Part shown: positions 57,445 through 64,000 of the stretch, one piece after another | Layout: each line of letters opens with the position of its first letter | Numbering within the stretch: the first letter of the stretch is position 1 | Assembly (NCBI RefSeq): GCF_022012435.1 | Contig: NZ_JAKLUA010000001.1 | Location: 620,001-684,000 of the forward strand | Source of the DNA: Bradyrhizobium zhengyangense | GTDB lineage: Bacteria; Pseudomonadota; Alphaproteobacteria; Rhizobiales; Xanthobacteraceae | Direction: 5' to 3' | DNA length: 64,000 nucleotides | Position numbers and translations under genes: made by a program | Notes under the pieces: model-generated | Told to the model about the DNA's origin: nothing | Seen by the model: the letters and a program-made list of their open reading frames with translations, nothing else | Database searches by the model: none

Positions 57445-58110
57445 ATGGAGCAGCCCAAATCCACCACGAACGACCAGTCCGGCATCTCGTCGACGACGAG
57501 CGCGCCCCCCACCTGGATGCATCGCACGGCAGCATATTCACCGGACCGGCGCGCCAAGATGCTGGAGCACATGGCGCGCGCCAGATCGACGCCCCAGCAT
57601 CAGCCCGCCGCCGCACCCATGTCGGCACAAAAGAGCGGCCTGGACATCCTCGGTGATCTCTTCGGCTATGTCGTCCTGTTCGGCGCAATCGCCATTCTGT
57701 GCATGTCGCGCATTCCTCTCTATCTCGGTGCGTTTCTGTTCTTGGCCGACGACGAGCGCATCGAAGGCGCCTTCGCGGCGGTCGGCGTCCGGTTCGAGCC
57801 CGATACGGTTGGGCCCGACCTCATCAAAGGGTTCGCGTCATGGATCGGATGGATCGCCCTGCTCGCGTGCTTGCGAACTTCCGCCCCCGTCTGGCTTGCG
57901 CCGCTCCTGCCGCCGTCGCAGTCGTGGACCTACATCGCCGGCATGGCCCTTGCGCTCTCCGTGGTCGAAGCGCTCGGATCGCTTGCGATGCGACGTGCAC
58001 GGCTACGACTCGGATGGGAGATCGGGGTCGACAGCCTGACTTTTACGACCATCAAATTCGTGATCGCCATCGGTGCGCTGCTGCTGGTGGTGCTGCTCGG
58101 CACTGTTTGA
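57445..58110 (+). CDS. Membrane protein of unknown function
   Basis: The 221-residue product begins with a polar 65-residue segment (MEQPKSTTNDQSGISSTTSA). Four hydrophobic stretches follow (LFGYVVLFGAIAILCMSRIP, WIGWIALLACLRTSAPVWLA, YIAGMALALSVVEALGSLAM, FVIAIGALLLVVLLGTV). No family is recognised. It is a solitary gene. Confidence 0.6.
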   Translation: MEQPKSTTNDQSGISSTTSAPPTWMHRTAAYSPDRRAKMLEHMARARSTPQHQPAAAPMSAQKSGLDILGDLFGYVVLFGAIAILCMSRIPLYLGAFLFLADDERIEGAFAAVGVRFEPDTVGPDLIKGFASWIGWIALLACLRTSAPVWLAPLLPPSQSWTYIAGMALALSVVEALGSLAMRRARLRLGWEIGVDSLTFTTIKFVIAIGALLLVVLLGTV

Positions 58111-58337
58111 AGACCTCGTCCGATCCGCGGGAGGCCAAAATGGCCTGAGCGGTCGCGATGACGCCGTTGTGATGCACGCGCCCTATAACCGGGACGTTTT
58201 GCCGCCACCCCCGGCACACAATCGGCGCGCCCATTTACCAGAAATTTACCCCTGCTCCTGAGCTCCGGTATCATTTGCTTAGAATTTGATTGCTACCGTG
58301 GAATTACGGAAACAATCCGAAACACAATCTGGCGCTT

Positions 58338-58964
58338 ATGTCCGTCGCAGAATTCCTCAGGCAGCGAGCAGTGGAAGTGAGCGTGAGCGGCAGCTATTCG
58401 CTGCATCGCTGGTACGATTGCGAGGGCAAGCTGCGAAACTTCGCCTGCCGCACCAAGCGCGTCTCGCCGTTCCGCATGATCGTGGACGTGCCGGTCGTCG
58501 GCAAGATCGGCGAGCGCGTGACCTCCTACTTCCAGGATTTCGGCGAATTCCAGTGCACCATCAGCGCGACGCTCAAGTCGGGCTTCCTGATGGAGCTCGA
58601 CATGACGCGGGCGCGTCGCGCCTGGATGTCGGAAAAGCTGACCTGGCTCGAGAAAAAGCAGAGGGACGATAGCATCAAGGAGCTGCGGCGCGATGCGCGT
58701 TTCGTACCGCAGGCCTCCCACACTATCCTGACGCTCGCCGACGGCAGCAGCCATTCCTGTTTCATCATCGACGTCTCCACCGCCGGCGTCGCGATCTCCT
58801 GCGAATACGACCCGCCGATCGGAACCCCGCTTGCCGTCGGGGCCTGCGTCGGTCGCGTCATCCGCAAGTTCGACAATGGCTTTGCGGTGAAGTTCGCCGA
58901 GAAGCAGGAGCGCGACGACCTCGTCCGTTTGCTCGTTCGCCAGGCCGTGCTGCAGCCAGCTTAA
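58338..58964 (+). CDS. Tandem PilZ domain protein
   Basis: The 208-residue product MSVAEFLRQRAVEVSVSGSY and so on carries an N-terminal PilZ-like beta domain (NFACRTKRVSPFRMIVDVPV). A second, canonical-looking PilZ follows (RRDARFVPQASHTILTLADG with R-x-x-x-R, IIDVSTAGVAISCEYDPPIG with the D-x-S-x-x-G, ending AVKFAEKQ). It is a likely c-di-GMP receptor with YcgR-like two-part layout but short. Its target is unknown. Confidence 0.8.
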   Translation: MSVAEFLRQRAVEVSVSGSYSLHRWYDCEGKLRNFACRTKRVSPFRMIVDVPVVGKIGERVTSYFQDFGEFQCTISATLKSGFLMELDMTRARRAWMSEKLTWLEKKQRDDSIKELRRDARFVPQASHTILTLADGSSHSCFIIDVSTAGVAISCEYDPPIGTPLAVGACVGRVIRKFDNGFAVKFAEKQERDDLVRLLVRQAVLQPA

Positions 58965-59092
58965 CGCCGTGGGCTCAGTCTCCTGCGATCCTTGCCCATC
59001 AATCGCTGCCCTAACCCGGCCCCAATGCAGGATCAGCCTTTGACGGTCCGGCGTGCCGGACGTCATTTGAAGACTTGCGATCGGGGGACCGG

Positions 59093-59350
59093 ATGGCAGT
59101 CGACAGGATCACGGTTGACAAGATTACTTGGGACCGGGTCGGCCGGGTCACCGAGCCCGGACGGTACATGTACACGTTCGGCTGGTTGACGATCACGGCC
59201 GGCGATCTGGATATCTGGAAGCAATACCCGCGAGCCGCATTCACCCTGCTCGCACACGCATCCGAGCCGGACGAGAGCATCGCCGGGGAATTCCGTCTCG
59301 GCGCTTTCGATGTTGCGCCCGACGCCCCATTGCCATTCACCACGCATTGA
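59093..59350 (+). CDS. Small hypothetical protein
   Basis: The 85-residue product MAVDRITVDKITWDRVGRVT and so on has a beta-rich pattern (YMYTFGWLTITAGDLDIWKQ, then YPRAAFTLLAHASEPDESIA). GGGGGACC precedes the ATG. The form is common in Bradyrhizobium and not characterised. Confidence 0.6.
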   Translation: MAVDRITVDKITWDRVGRVTEPGRYMYTFGWLTITAGDLDIWKQYPRAAFTLLAHASEPDESIAGEFRLGAFDVAPDAPLPFTTH

Positions 59351-59428
59351 GCGTCGGAAGCGCGGGCCTTGCCGCCTATGCGTCCCAGCACAGGCGAGAA
59401 CGGGAACCCATGGCAGGCGCATTGCTTA

Positions 59429-59593
59429 ATGATTGTCATGATGCAGATCCCAGCCGTCGACCAAGCCTTCCTGCTGTTCCTTTTGGTCTCCTGCCTTGGC
59501 ACGTGCCTCGTACGTGCCCTCTGGGAGTTGGAGCAGATCCGAACCCGCCGAATTGCGTCACCGCCGCGCCAACGCCCAACCAAGCGTGACTAG
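59429..59593 (+). CDS. Small single-span membrane protein
   Basis: The 54-residue frame starts MIVMMQIPAVDQAFLLFLLV; the ATGs at 59438 and 59441 are equally possible starts. One transmembrane helix is followed by a basic tail (IRTRRIASPPRQRPTKRD). No function is known. Confidence 0.5.
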   Translation: MIVMMQIPAVDQAFLLFLLVSCLGTCLVRALWELEQIRTRRIASPPRQRPTKRD

Positions 59594-59914
59594 GTCCTCA
59601 GGTCGGCCGAGCGTTGTCCGGGGGAGGTTCGTCCCCACCCCTGGACTCGCTGCCCGCAGACGTGCATCGTAAATCGAAGAAACTGGCGCACCATCTTGAT
59701 CTAACTTAGCAATTCCGGTCCAAGGGCAGACGCGGGACTTGTTACCACGGCAGGGCGGTCGTGGCATGCAATTGATCGCGCTGGTATTCTACACGTAGGG
59801 GTCCGGATGAACGCCAGCTGTCGAGCTTGTTAAGCGACCTGACAGCCGGCGCATGACAGATGGTCGCACTGCTGCGAGTGGATAAGCCGGCCAAGGGAAC
59901 CTATTTCGACGCCG
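59594..59914. other. Intergenic region, nothing recognised
   Basis: About 320 bases before the PrsW-like gene hold no gene-like frame and no obvious hairpin or repeat. The promoter of the next gene is presumably here. Confidence 0.4.
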
Positions 59915-60955
59915 ATGTACCTGATTGAAGCTTTACCCACCGTCATCGGAACGGCCGCCATCGCCCCGGCACTGCTGATGCTGTGGCTTGTGATTGCCGC
60001 CGAGGAACGTCCCGGACCGCCCGCTCAGGTCTGGACGGCATTCCTGCTCGGCGCAGCCAGCATTTCGCTTCTCGGCCTCGCCCGGGCTCCCTTCGCCAAG
60101 ATGGTTGCCGCGCCCGATAATCCCTGGGCGGCGCTCGCCATGCACTCGGTCTTCGGCGTCGCGCTGCCCGAGGAGGCCGTGAAGGTGATCGCGATCGTGC
60201 TGGTGTCCTCGACCAAGCGGCGGACCTTCGCCAATCCCATGGATACCGTGGTCTACGGCGCCGCTGTCGGGCTCGGCTTCGCAGCCTACGAAAACCTCGC
60301 TTATCTGGTGCAACATGCCGAGATGTGGCGATCACTAGCGGCGCTACGCAGCGTGCTCACCGTGCCGTTCCACGGCGCGCTCGGCATCATCGCCGGCGCG
60401 TATCTGACGATCGCGCGCGCCGGCACGGCGCTAGGCGCGAACCGCCATCACCGCGACTGGGCCCGCCTCTCCAGCCGCCTGCTGATCTTCGCCGGCCCGC
60501 TGGCACTGCATTCGGCGTTCGACTTCCCGCTGCTCACGCTCCAGCGCATGCCGGACCTCGATCCTAACTTGCGAATGTGGCTCGGCGGCGCGAGCCTGCT
60601 GGTCGGCTTCAGCTCGATTGCATTCGCCATGCGACTGGTGCGGCGCGTCGCCCGCCATCATGCGCCCCGCACCGATATCGCGCGGGAACGTCTCAGCCAG
60701 CTACGCCGGATGTGGGCGCTGTGGCTCGCCGGCGGCGGCGTCGGCTTCCTTGGCCTCGCCTTCGTGCTGACCTCGATCCACCACTGGCTCATCAACCCCG
60801 AGCGCAATTTGACGCTAGCCCTGATCCCGATCGGCTTCGTCTCGATTCTGCTGGGACTTGCGTTGTTGGTCGTTACGACCGCGATCTACGTGCTCGGCCG
60901 CAACCGCATCCGCACAACTGGCAACGGTTTTTCGTCAGCGCACGGCGGCGGTTGA
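59915..60955 (+). CDS. PrsW-family intramembrane metalloprotease-like protein
   Basis: The 346-residue membrane protein has eight or nine helices and the PrsW motifs: FGVALPEEAVKVIAIVLVSS with the E-E-x-x-K zinc/catalytic region, AAVGLGFAAYENLAYLVQHA, VPFHGALGIIAGAYL with a His, and PLALHSAFDFPLLTLQ with H-x-x-x-D. All three conserved sites of the family are present, so it is probably active. PrsW cleaves anti-sigma factors in Bacillus. The substrate here is unknown, and no sigma/anti-sigma pair is adjacent. Confidence 0.85.
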   Translation: MYLIEALPTVIGTAAIAPALLMLWLVIAAEERPGPPAQVWTAFLLGAASISLLGLARAPFAKMVAAPDNPWAALAMHSVFGVALPEEAVKVIAIVLVSSTKRRTFANPMDTVVYGAAVGLGFAAYENLAYLVQHAEMWRSLAALRSVLTVPFHGALGIIAGAYLTIARAGTALGANRHHRDWARLSSRLLIFAGPLALHSAFDFPLLTLQRMPDLDPNLRMWLGGASLLVGFSSIAFAMRLVRRVARHHAPRTDIARERLSQLRRMWALWLAGGGVGFLGLAFVLTSIHHWLINPERNLTLALIPIGFVSILLGLALLVVTTAIYVLGRNRIRTTGNGFSSAHGGG

Positions 60956-61024
60956 TCCACCGCATGGCAAGCGCGGTGTGCGCGTACTAGATTAAGCGCG
61001 CATCTTTCGATCTGGAGCTTGCCA

Positions 61025-61603
61025 ATGACATCGCCTGAGGAATATTCACGGCTGCAATCCGCGATGAGTCAGGCGGTGAAGGCGCATTGGAAGGCTTTTC
61101 TGTTCGAAGGCATTTTGCTCGCCGTCCTCGGCATTGCCGCGCTGATCCTGCCGCCGCTCGCGAGCCTCGCCATCACGATCTTCCTCGGCTGGATGTTCCT
61201 CATCAGCGGCATCGGCGGATTAATCGTGACCTATTGGGCGCGCGCGACGCCGGGCTTCTGGTGGTCGTTGATCTCGGCGGCCCTCGCCGTCCTCGCCGGC
61301 ATGCTGCTGCTGGCGCGCCCGATGCAAGCCGTGCTGACGCTGACCATCGTACTCGGCGCCTATTTCCTCGCCGAGGGCGTCACCACCATCATGTACGCGC
61401 TGGAGCATCGCCGCGAGCTGAGCGGCCGCTGGTCGTGGCTGCTGATCTCGGGCCTTGTCGACATCGCGATCGCGTTCATGGTGATCACGGGCCTGCCGAG
61501 CTCATCGCAATGGGCCATCGGCGTGCTCGTCGGCATCAACCTTTTGTTCGGCGGCGCCACCCTGATCGGCATGGCGCTGGCGGCGCGCAAAAGCAACAGT
61601 TGA
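61025..61603 (+). CDS. HdeD-family membrane protein
   Basis: The 192-residue protein starts MTSPEEYSRLQSAMSQAVKA, with GGAG 9 bases upstream. It has six hydrophobic helices arranged as three pairs (FLFEGILLAVLGIAALILPP, AITIFLGWMFLISGIGGLIV, and so on), as in HdeD/DUF308 proteins. In E. coli HdeD supports acid resistance at high cell density. In rhizobia the role is not established. It is a single gene. Confidence 0.85.
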   Translation: MTSPEEYSRLQSAMSQAVKAHWKAFLFEGILLAVLGIAALILPPLASLAITIFLGWMFLISGIGGLIVTYWARATPGFWWSLISAALAVLAGMLLLARPMQAVLTLTIVLGAYFLAEGVTTIMYALEHRRELSGRWSWLLISGLVDIAIAFMVITGLPSSSQWAIGVLVGINLLFGGATLIGMALAARKSNS

Positions 61604-61670
61604 GGCACATCGCGCACGCGTGCGCCGATGGGGGGTGACAACCCGCTGGCGGCACGCTATATGACCAACC

Positions 61671-61751
61671 ATGATCACCGTCGCCACCAGCTTTTTTTGG
61701 TACTTTAGCTACGACAGCTTGCTGGCGGCAGGAGGATCGCGCTCAATCTAA
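61671..61751 (+). CDS. Aromatic-amino-acid leader peptide
   Basis: ATG 61671 opens a 26-residue peptide, MITVATSFFWYFSYDSLLAA followed by GGSRSI. The codons TTT TTT TGG TAC TTT AGC TAC put six aromatic residues in a run of seven. The stop is at 61749-61751, 23 bases before a terminator hairpin. That is the layout of attenuation leader peptides (pheL, trpL). It precedes DAHP synthase, the first enzyme of aromatic amino acid synthesis, 86 bases downstream. Confidence 0.8.
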   Translation: MITVATSFFWYFSYDSLLAAGGSRSI

Positions 61752-61799
61752 GTTATTGAAGCAAAAGTCCGAACAGCCGCCAGACCTGGCGGCTTTTTT
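61680..61799 (+). promoter_or_regulatory. Transcription attenuator of DAHP synthase
   Basis: Four segments can be drawn. Segment 1 (GCCACCAGC, 61683-61691) can pair with segment 2 (GCTGGCGGC, 61721-61729) across the aromatic codons. Segment 2 (CTGGCGGC, 61722-61729) can pair with segment 3 (GCCGCCAG, 61776-61783) as antiterminator. Segments 3 and 4 form the terminator AGCCGCCA-N4-TGGCGGCT (61775-61794) followed by TTTTT. Ribosome stalling on FFWYFSY under aromatic starvation would free segment 2 and prevent termination. The folding is read by eye. Confidence 0.8.
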
Positions 61800-61837
61800 A
61801 TTGGCCGGCAGGTTCTCGAAACAAGCAGGAGCCCGCC

Positions 61838-62923
61838 GTGCTGAGCACGACCGACGATCTTCGTATCCGCGAACTGAAAGAGCTGAGTACGCCTGAGGAC
61901 GTGATGCGGGAAGTCCCGCGCACCCTCACGGCAACCCGTGTGGTAATGGCGGCTCGCAACGCCATTCACGCCATCCTCAACGGCCATGACGACCGGCTGC
62001 TGGTCGTCGTCGGCCCCTGCTCGGTGCACGATCCCAAGGCCGCGCTTGAGTACGCCGAGCGTCTCGCCGCTTTGCGCGAGGACCTCGCCGACCAGCTCGA
62101 GATCGTGATGCGGGTCTATTTCGAGAAGCCGCGCACCACCGTGGGCTGGAAGGGCCTGATCAACGACCCGGATCTCGATGGCAGCTTCGACATCAACAAG
62201 GGCCTGCGGCTCGCGCGCAACGTGCTCTCCGCCATCAACAATCTCGGCCTGCCCGCCGGGGCCGAATTCCTCGACATGACGACGCCGCAGTACATCGCCG
62301 ACCTCGTCTCGTGGGCCGCGATCGGCGCACGCACCACCGAGAGCCAGATCCATCGCGAACTCGCTTCGGGGCTGTCCTGCCCGGTCGGCTTCAAGAACGG
62401 CACCGACGGCAACGTGCGGATCGCCGCGGACGCGGTGAAGTCGGCCTCGCATCCGCATCACTTTATGGCGGTGACGAAGCTCGGCCGTTCCGCGATCGCC
62501 TCGACCGCGGGCAACGAGGACTGCCACATCATCCTGCGCGGCGGAGCCAAGCCGAACTACGACCCGGCAAGCGTCGCGGCGGCCTGCAACGAGCTTTCAA
62601 AATCCGGCGTCGCGCCATTGGTGATGGTGGATGCCAGCCACGCCAATTCGAGCAAGAAGCCGGAAAACCAGCCGCTGGTCATGGCCGACATTGCCGGACA
62701 GATCTCCGGAGGCGAGAATCGTATCATGGGCGTGATGATCGAGAGCAATCTCGTCGCGGGCCGTCAGGATGTGGTACCAGGCAAGCCGCTCGTGTACGGC
62801 CAGAGCATCACCGACGGGTGCATTGATTGGGCGACTACGGCTACCGTGCTCGAGCAGCTCGCTGATGCAGTCGAAATCCGCCGCAACACCGCGCGCGCCG
62901 GACTGCACGAGCGCTCCGCGTAA
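61838..62923 (+). CDS. aroG: DAHP synthase (class I, AroG type)
   Basis: The 361-residue enzyme condenses phosphoenolpyruvate and erythrose 4-phosphate, the entry step of the shikimate pathway. Motifs of the class I alpha family are clear: LLVVVGPCSVHDPKAALEYA, GLPAGAEFLDMTTPQYIADL, PVGFKNGTDGNVRIAADAVK, HIILRGGAKPNYD and MVDASHANSSKKPENQP. The start is GTG 61838. The protein has the N-terminal extension typical of feedback-sensitive AroF/G/H enzymes. An aromatic attenuator lies directly upstream, so transcription seems to be set by aromatic amino acid supply. Confidence 0.95.
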   Translation: MLSTTDDLRIRELKELSTPEDVMREVPRTLTATRVVMAARNAIHAILNGHDDRLLVVVGPCSVHDPKAALEYAERLAALREDLADQLEIVMRVYFEKPRTTVGWKGLINDPDLDGSFDINKGLRLARNVLSAINNLGLPAGAEFLDMTTPQYIADLVSWAAIGARTTESQIHRELASGLSCPVGFKNGTDGNVRIAADAVKSASHPHHFMAVTKLGRSAIASTAGNEDCHIILRGGAKPNYDPASVAAACNELSKSGVAPLVMVDASHANSSKKPENQPLVMADIAGQISGGENRIMGVMIESNLVAGRQDVVPGKPLVYGQSITDGCIDWATTATVLEQLADAVEIRRNTARAGLHERSA

Positions 62924-62934
62924 TCAGGGCAAAA

Positions 62935-62970
62935 AGCGGGCGGGGCGATGCTGTTCGCGCCCTGCCCGCT
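62935..62970. terminator. Terminator between aroG and the next gene
   Basis: AGCGGGC-GGGGCGA and TCGCGCCC-TGCCCGCT form a long GC-rich stem with a short loop, right after the aroG stop. It serves aroG and perhaps the minus-strand small secreted gene ending at 62978. Confidence 0.6.
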
Positions 62971-62977
62971 CTTGCTA

Positions 62978-63232
62978 TTAGCAGCCGCGGCAGATGCTCT
63001 TGATTTTCTTGTCGAGCAGAGCGTCTTCCTTGTTCACGGGATTGTTCGGATCGTTCAGATTCTTCTCGCTTGGCACGTCGCCGGCACGCGGCTGACGATG
63101 ACCGACGGGCGCGGAAGGCAGCGTCCCCGACGTGGCGCCGCCTGACGACGATGATCCCTTGGTGCCGGTCTGCGCGACCGCCGCTCCACCAAGCAAGACC
63201 ACGAGCGACGCTACGAGCATGATCTTCTTCAT
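62978..63232 (-). CDS. Small secreted hypothetical protein
   Basis: The 84-residue product MKKIMLVASLVVLLGGAAVA and so on has a signal peptide cut after AQT. A Ser/Gly-rich region (KGSSSSGGATSG) follows, with a C-terminal part DPNNPVNKEDALLDKKIKSI and two cysteines at the end (CRGC). It is probably periplasmic. The final CRGC could bind metal or heme, but the usual CxxCH motif lacks its histidine. No family is known. Confidence 0.7.
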   Translation of the reverse strand: MKKIMLVASLVVLLGGAAVAQTGTKGSSSSGGATSGTLPSAPVGHRQPRAGDVPSEKNLNDPNNPVNKEDALLDKKIKSICRGC

Positions 63233-63272
63233 ATCCGTTCCTCCATTCCTCAAACCGGCGTTCCCCGACCGC

Positions 63273-64000
63273 TCACGTCTCAGGCGGATAAAGATGAACG
63301 TCGCCGCAATAGTCGACGATACGATAGCGCGTTTCCGTTACGGCATCACCCGCATCGACTGCGGTATTTTGCGCCGCCAACACATAATTCGGTCCGATCG
63401 GCGACTTGCCGGCGCCTCCTGGAATGTCGATGACATAATCCGGTTGGCACAGGCCTGACACTCGCCCGCGCAACTGCCGCATCAGATCCTGCCCGGTCGC
63501 AAGCGTGGTGCGCAGATGTACGGTGCCCGGCGCGAGATCGCCGTGATGCAGGTAATAGGGCTTGATCCGGCATTCGACGAAAGCACGCATCAAATCCGAC
63601 AAAGCGGCGATGTTGTCATTGACGCCGCGCAAAAGCACGGACTGGCTCACCATGGGAATCCCGGCATCGACCAGCCGTGCGCAGGCCTCGCGGGCCGTAT
63701 CGGTGAGCTCGCGTGCATGGTTGGCATGCAGCGCGACCCAGGTGGTCGCACCCTCGACCTTGAGCGCTGCGACCATGTCCTCGCTGACACGCGCGGGGTC
63801 GGCCACGGGCACGCGGGTGTGAAGGCGGATGACCTTGACGTGATCGATTGCAGCGAGATCGGCCATGATCTCGCTCATGCGACGCGGCGACAGCATCAGG
63901 GGGTCGCCGCCGGTCAGGATCACCTCCCAGATCTCGCTGTGCGCACGGATGTAGTCGATCGCGGCGCGATAGGCGCTGTCCGAGAGCGCGTTTTCCTTGC
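63273..64000 (-). CDS. Lysine 2,3-aminomutase family radical SAM protein (partial)
   Basis: The gene is open to the window's right edge, so its start and the radical SAM cysteines (CxxxCxxC) lie outside. Visible are SEIWEVILTGGDPLMLSPRR, VKVIRLHTRVPVADPARVSE, GIPMVSQSVLLRGVNDNIAA, VECRIKPYYLHHGDLAPGTV and VIDIPGGAGKSPIGPNYVL, which are KamA/EpmB motifs. EpmB-type enzymes make beta-lysine for elongation factor P, while KamA works in lysine metabolism. The C-terminal fragment alone cannot decide. Neighbouring epmA or efp genes may lie beyond the window. Confidence 0.88.
   Translation of the reverse strand, partial: KENALSDSAYRAAIDYIRAHSEIWEVILTGGDPLMLSPRRMSEIMADLAAIDHVKVIRLHTRVPVADPARVSEDMVAALKVEGATTWVALHANHARELTDTAREACARLVDAGIPMVSQSVLLRGVNDNIAALSDLMRAFVECRIKPYYLHHGDLAPGTVHLRTTLATGQDLMRQLRGRVSGLCQPDYVIDIPGGAGKSPIGPNYVLAAQNTAVDAGDAVTETRYRIVDYCGDVHLYPPET

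Noticed and set aside
62978..63232. Cytochrome c-like protein because of CRGC at the C-terminus
   Set aside because: The heme motif needs CxxCH. The histidine is missing because the protein ends at the second cysteine.

Overview
The window reads as a stretch of alphaproteobacterial chromosome, most probably Bradyrhizobium or a close relative in the Nitrobacteraceae. The reasons are the high-GC codon use, the many small conserved membrane or secreted proteins typical of that group, an OpgC-type glucan modification protein, an ETC complex I subunit-like protein, PilZ single-domain proteins, a MXKDX pentapeptide protein, and two chromosomal tRNA genes. This assignment rests on recognised families, not on a database search.

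Bases 1 to about 6666 are the right end of an integrated phage-like element. A minus-strand run of tightly overlapping genes (tail-fibre-like protein, several tiny unknowns, a DUF5681 protein, a RepA/RecA-like ATPase, two small helix-turn-helix proteins) faces a plus-strand ribbon-helix-helix regulator and a tyrosine integrase. The integrase ends beside a 3' fragment of a tRNA-Arg(TCT) gene, which I take as the attachment site. The rest of the element and the intact tRNA should lie to the left.

Bases 6.7-10.9 kb hold small membrane and secreted proteins. Bases 10.9-13.9 kb are a complete TRAP transporter operon (P, Q, M). Bases 14.0-19.7 kb form a leucine/isovalerate degradation operon on the minus strand (isovaleryl-CoA dehydrogenase, both methylcrotonyl-CoA carboxylase subunits, HMG-CoA lyase), with a divergent AraC-type regulator. 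Bases 21.0-25.5 kb are a type I secretion pair (HlyD-like adaptor, HlyB-like ABC exporter) with its likely substrate, a 314-residue AIDA-repeat protein. From 25.7 to 48.9 kb the genes are mixed housekeeping and accessory: Lrp regulator, OpgC, tRNA-Pro, double cold-shock protein, sirtuin, HU, esterase, LysR regulator, PilZ, a large unknown 897-residue protein, AzlCD with a CGNR regulator, and a tannase-family esterase. A strong candidate for a new structured small RNA with its own terminator lies at about 35.18-35.35 kb.

Bases 48.95-52.3 kb are a lower-GC foreign patch. Three unknown genes sit between copies of a palindromic repeat, followed by a truncated transposase, a decapitated receiver-like gene fragment and two perfect long inverted repeats of the same family. 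Bases 52.5-63.3 kb return to chromosomal genes: glyoxalase, glutathione transferase, tRNA-Glu, PilZ proteins, a PrsW-like protease, an HdeD-like protein and DAHP synthase. DAHP synthase is preceded by what looks like a complete aromatic-amino-acid transcription attenuator, with a leader peptide containing FFWYFSY. The window ends inside a lysine 2,3-aminomutase-like gene.
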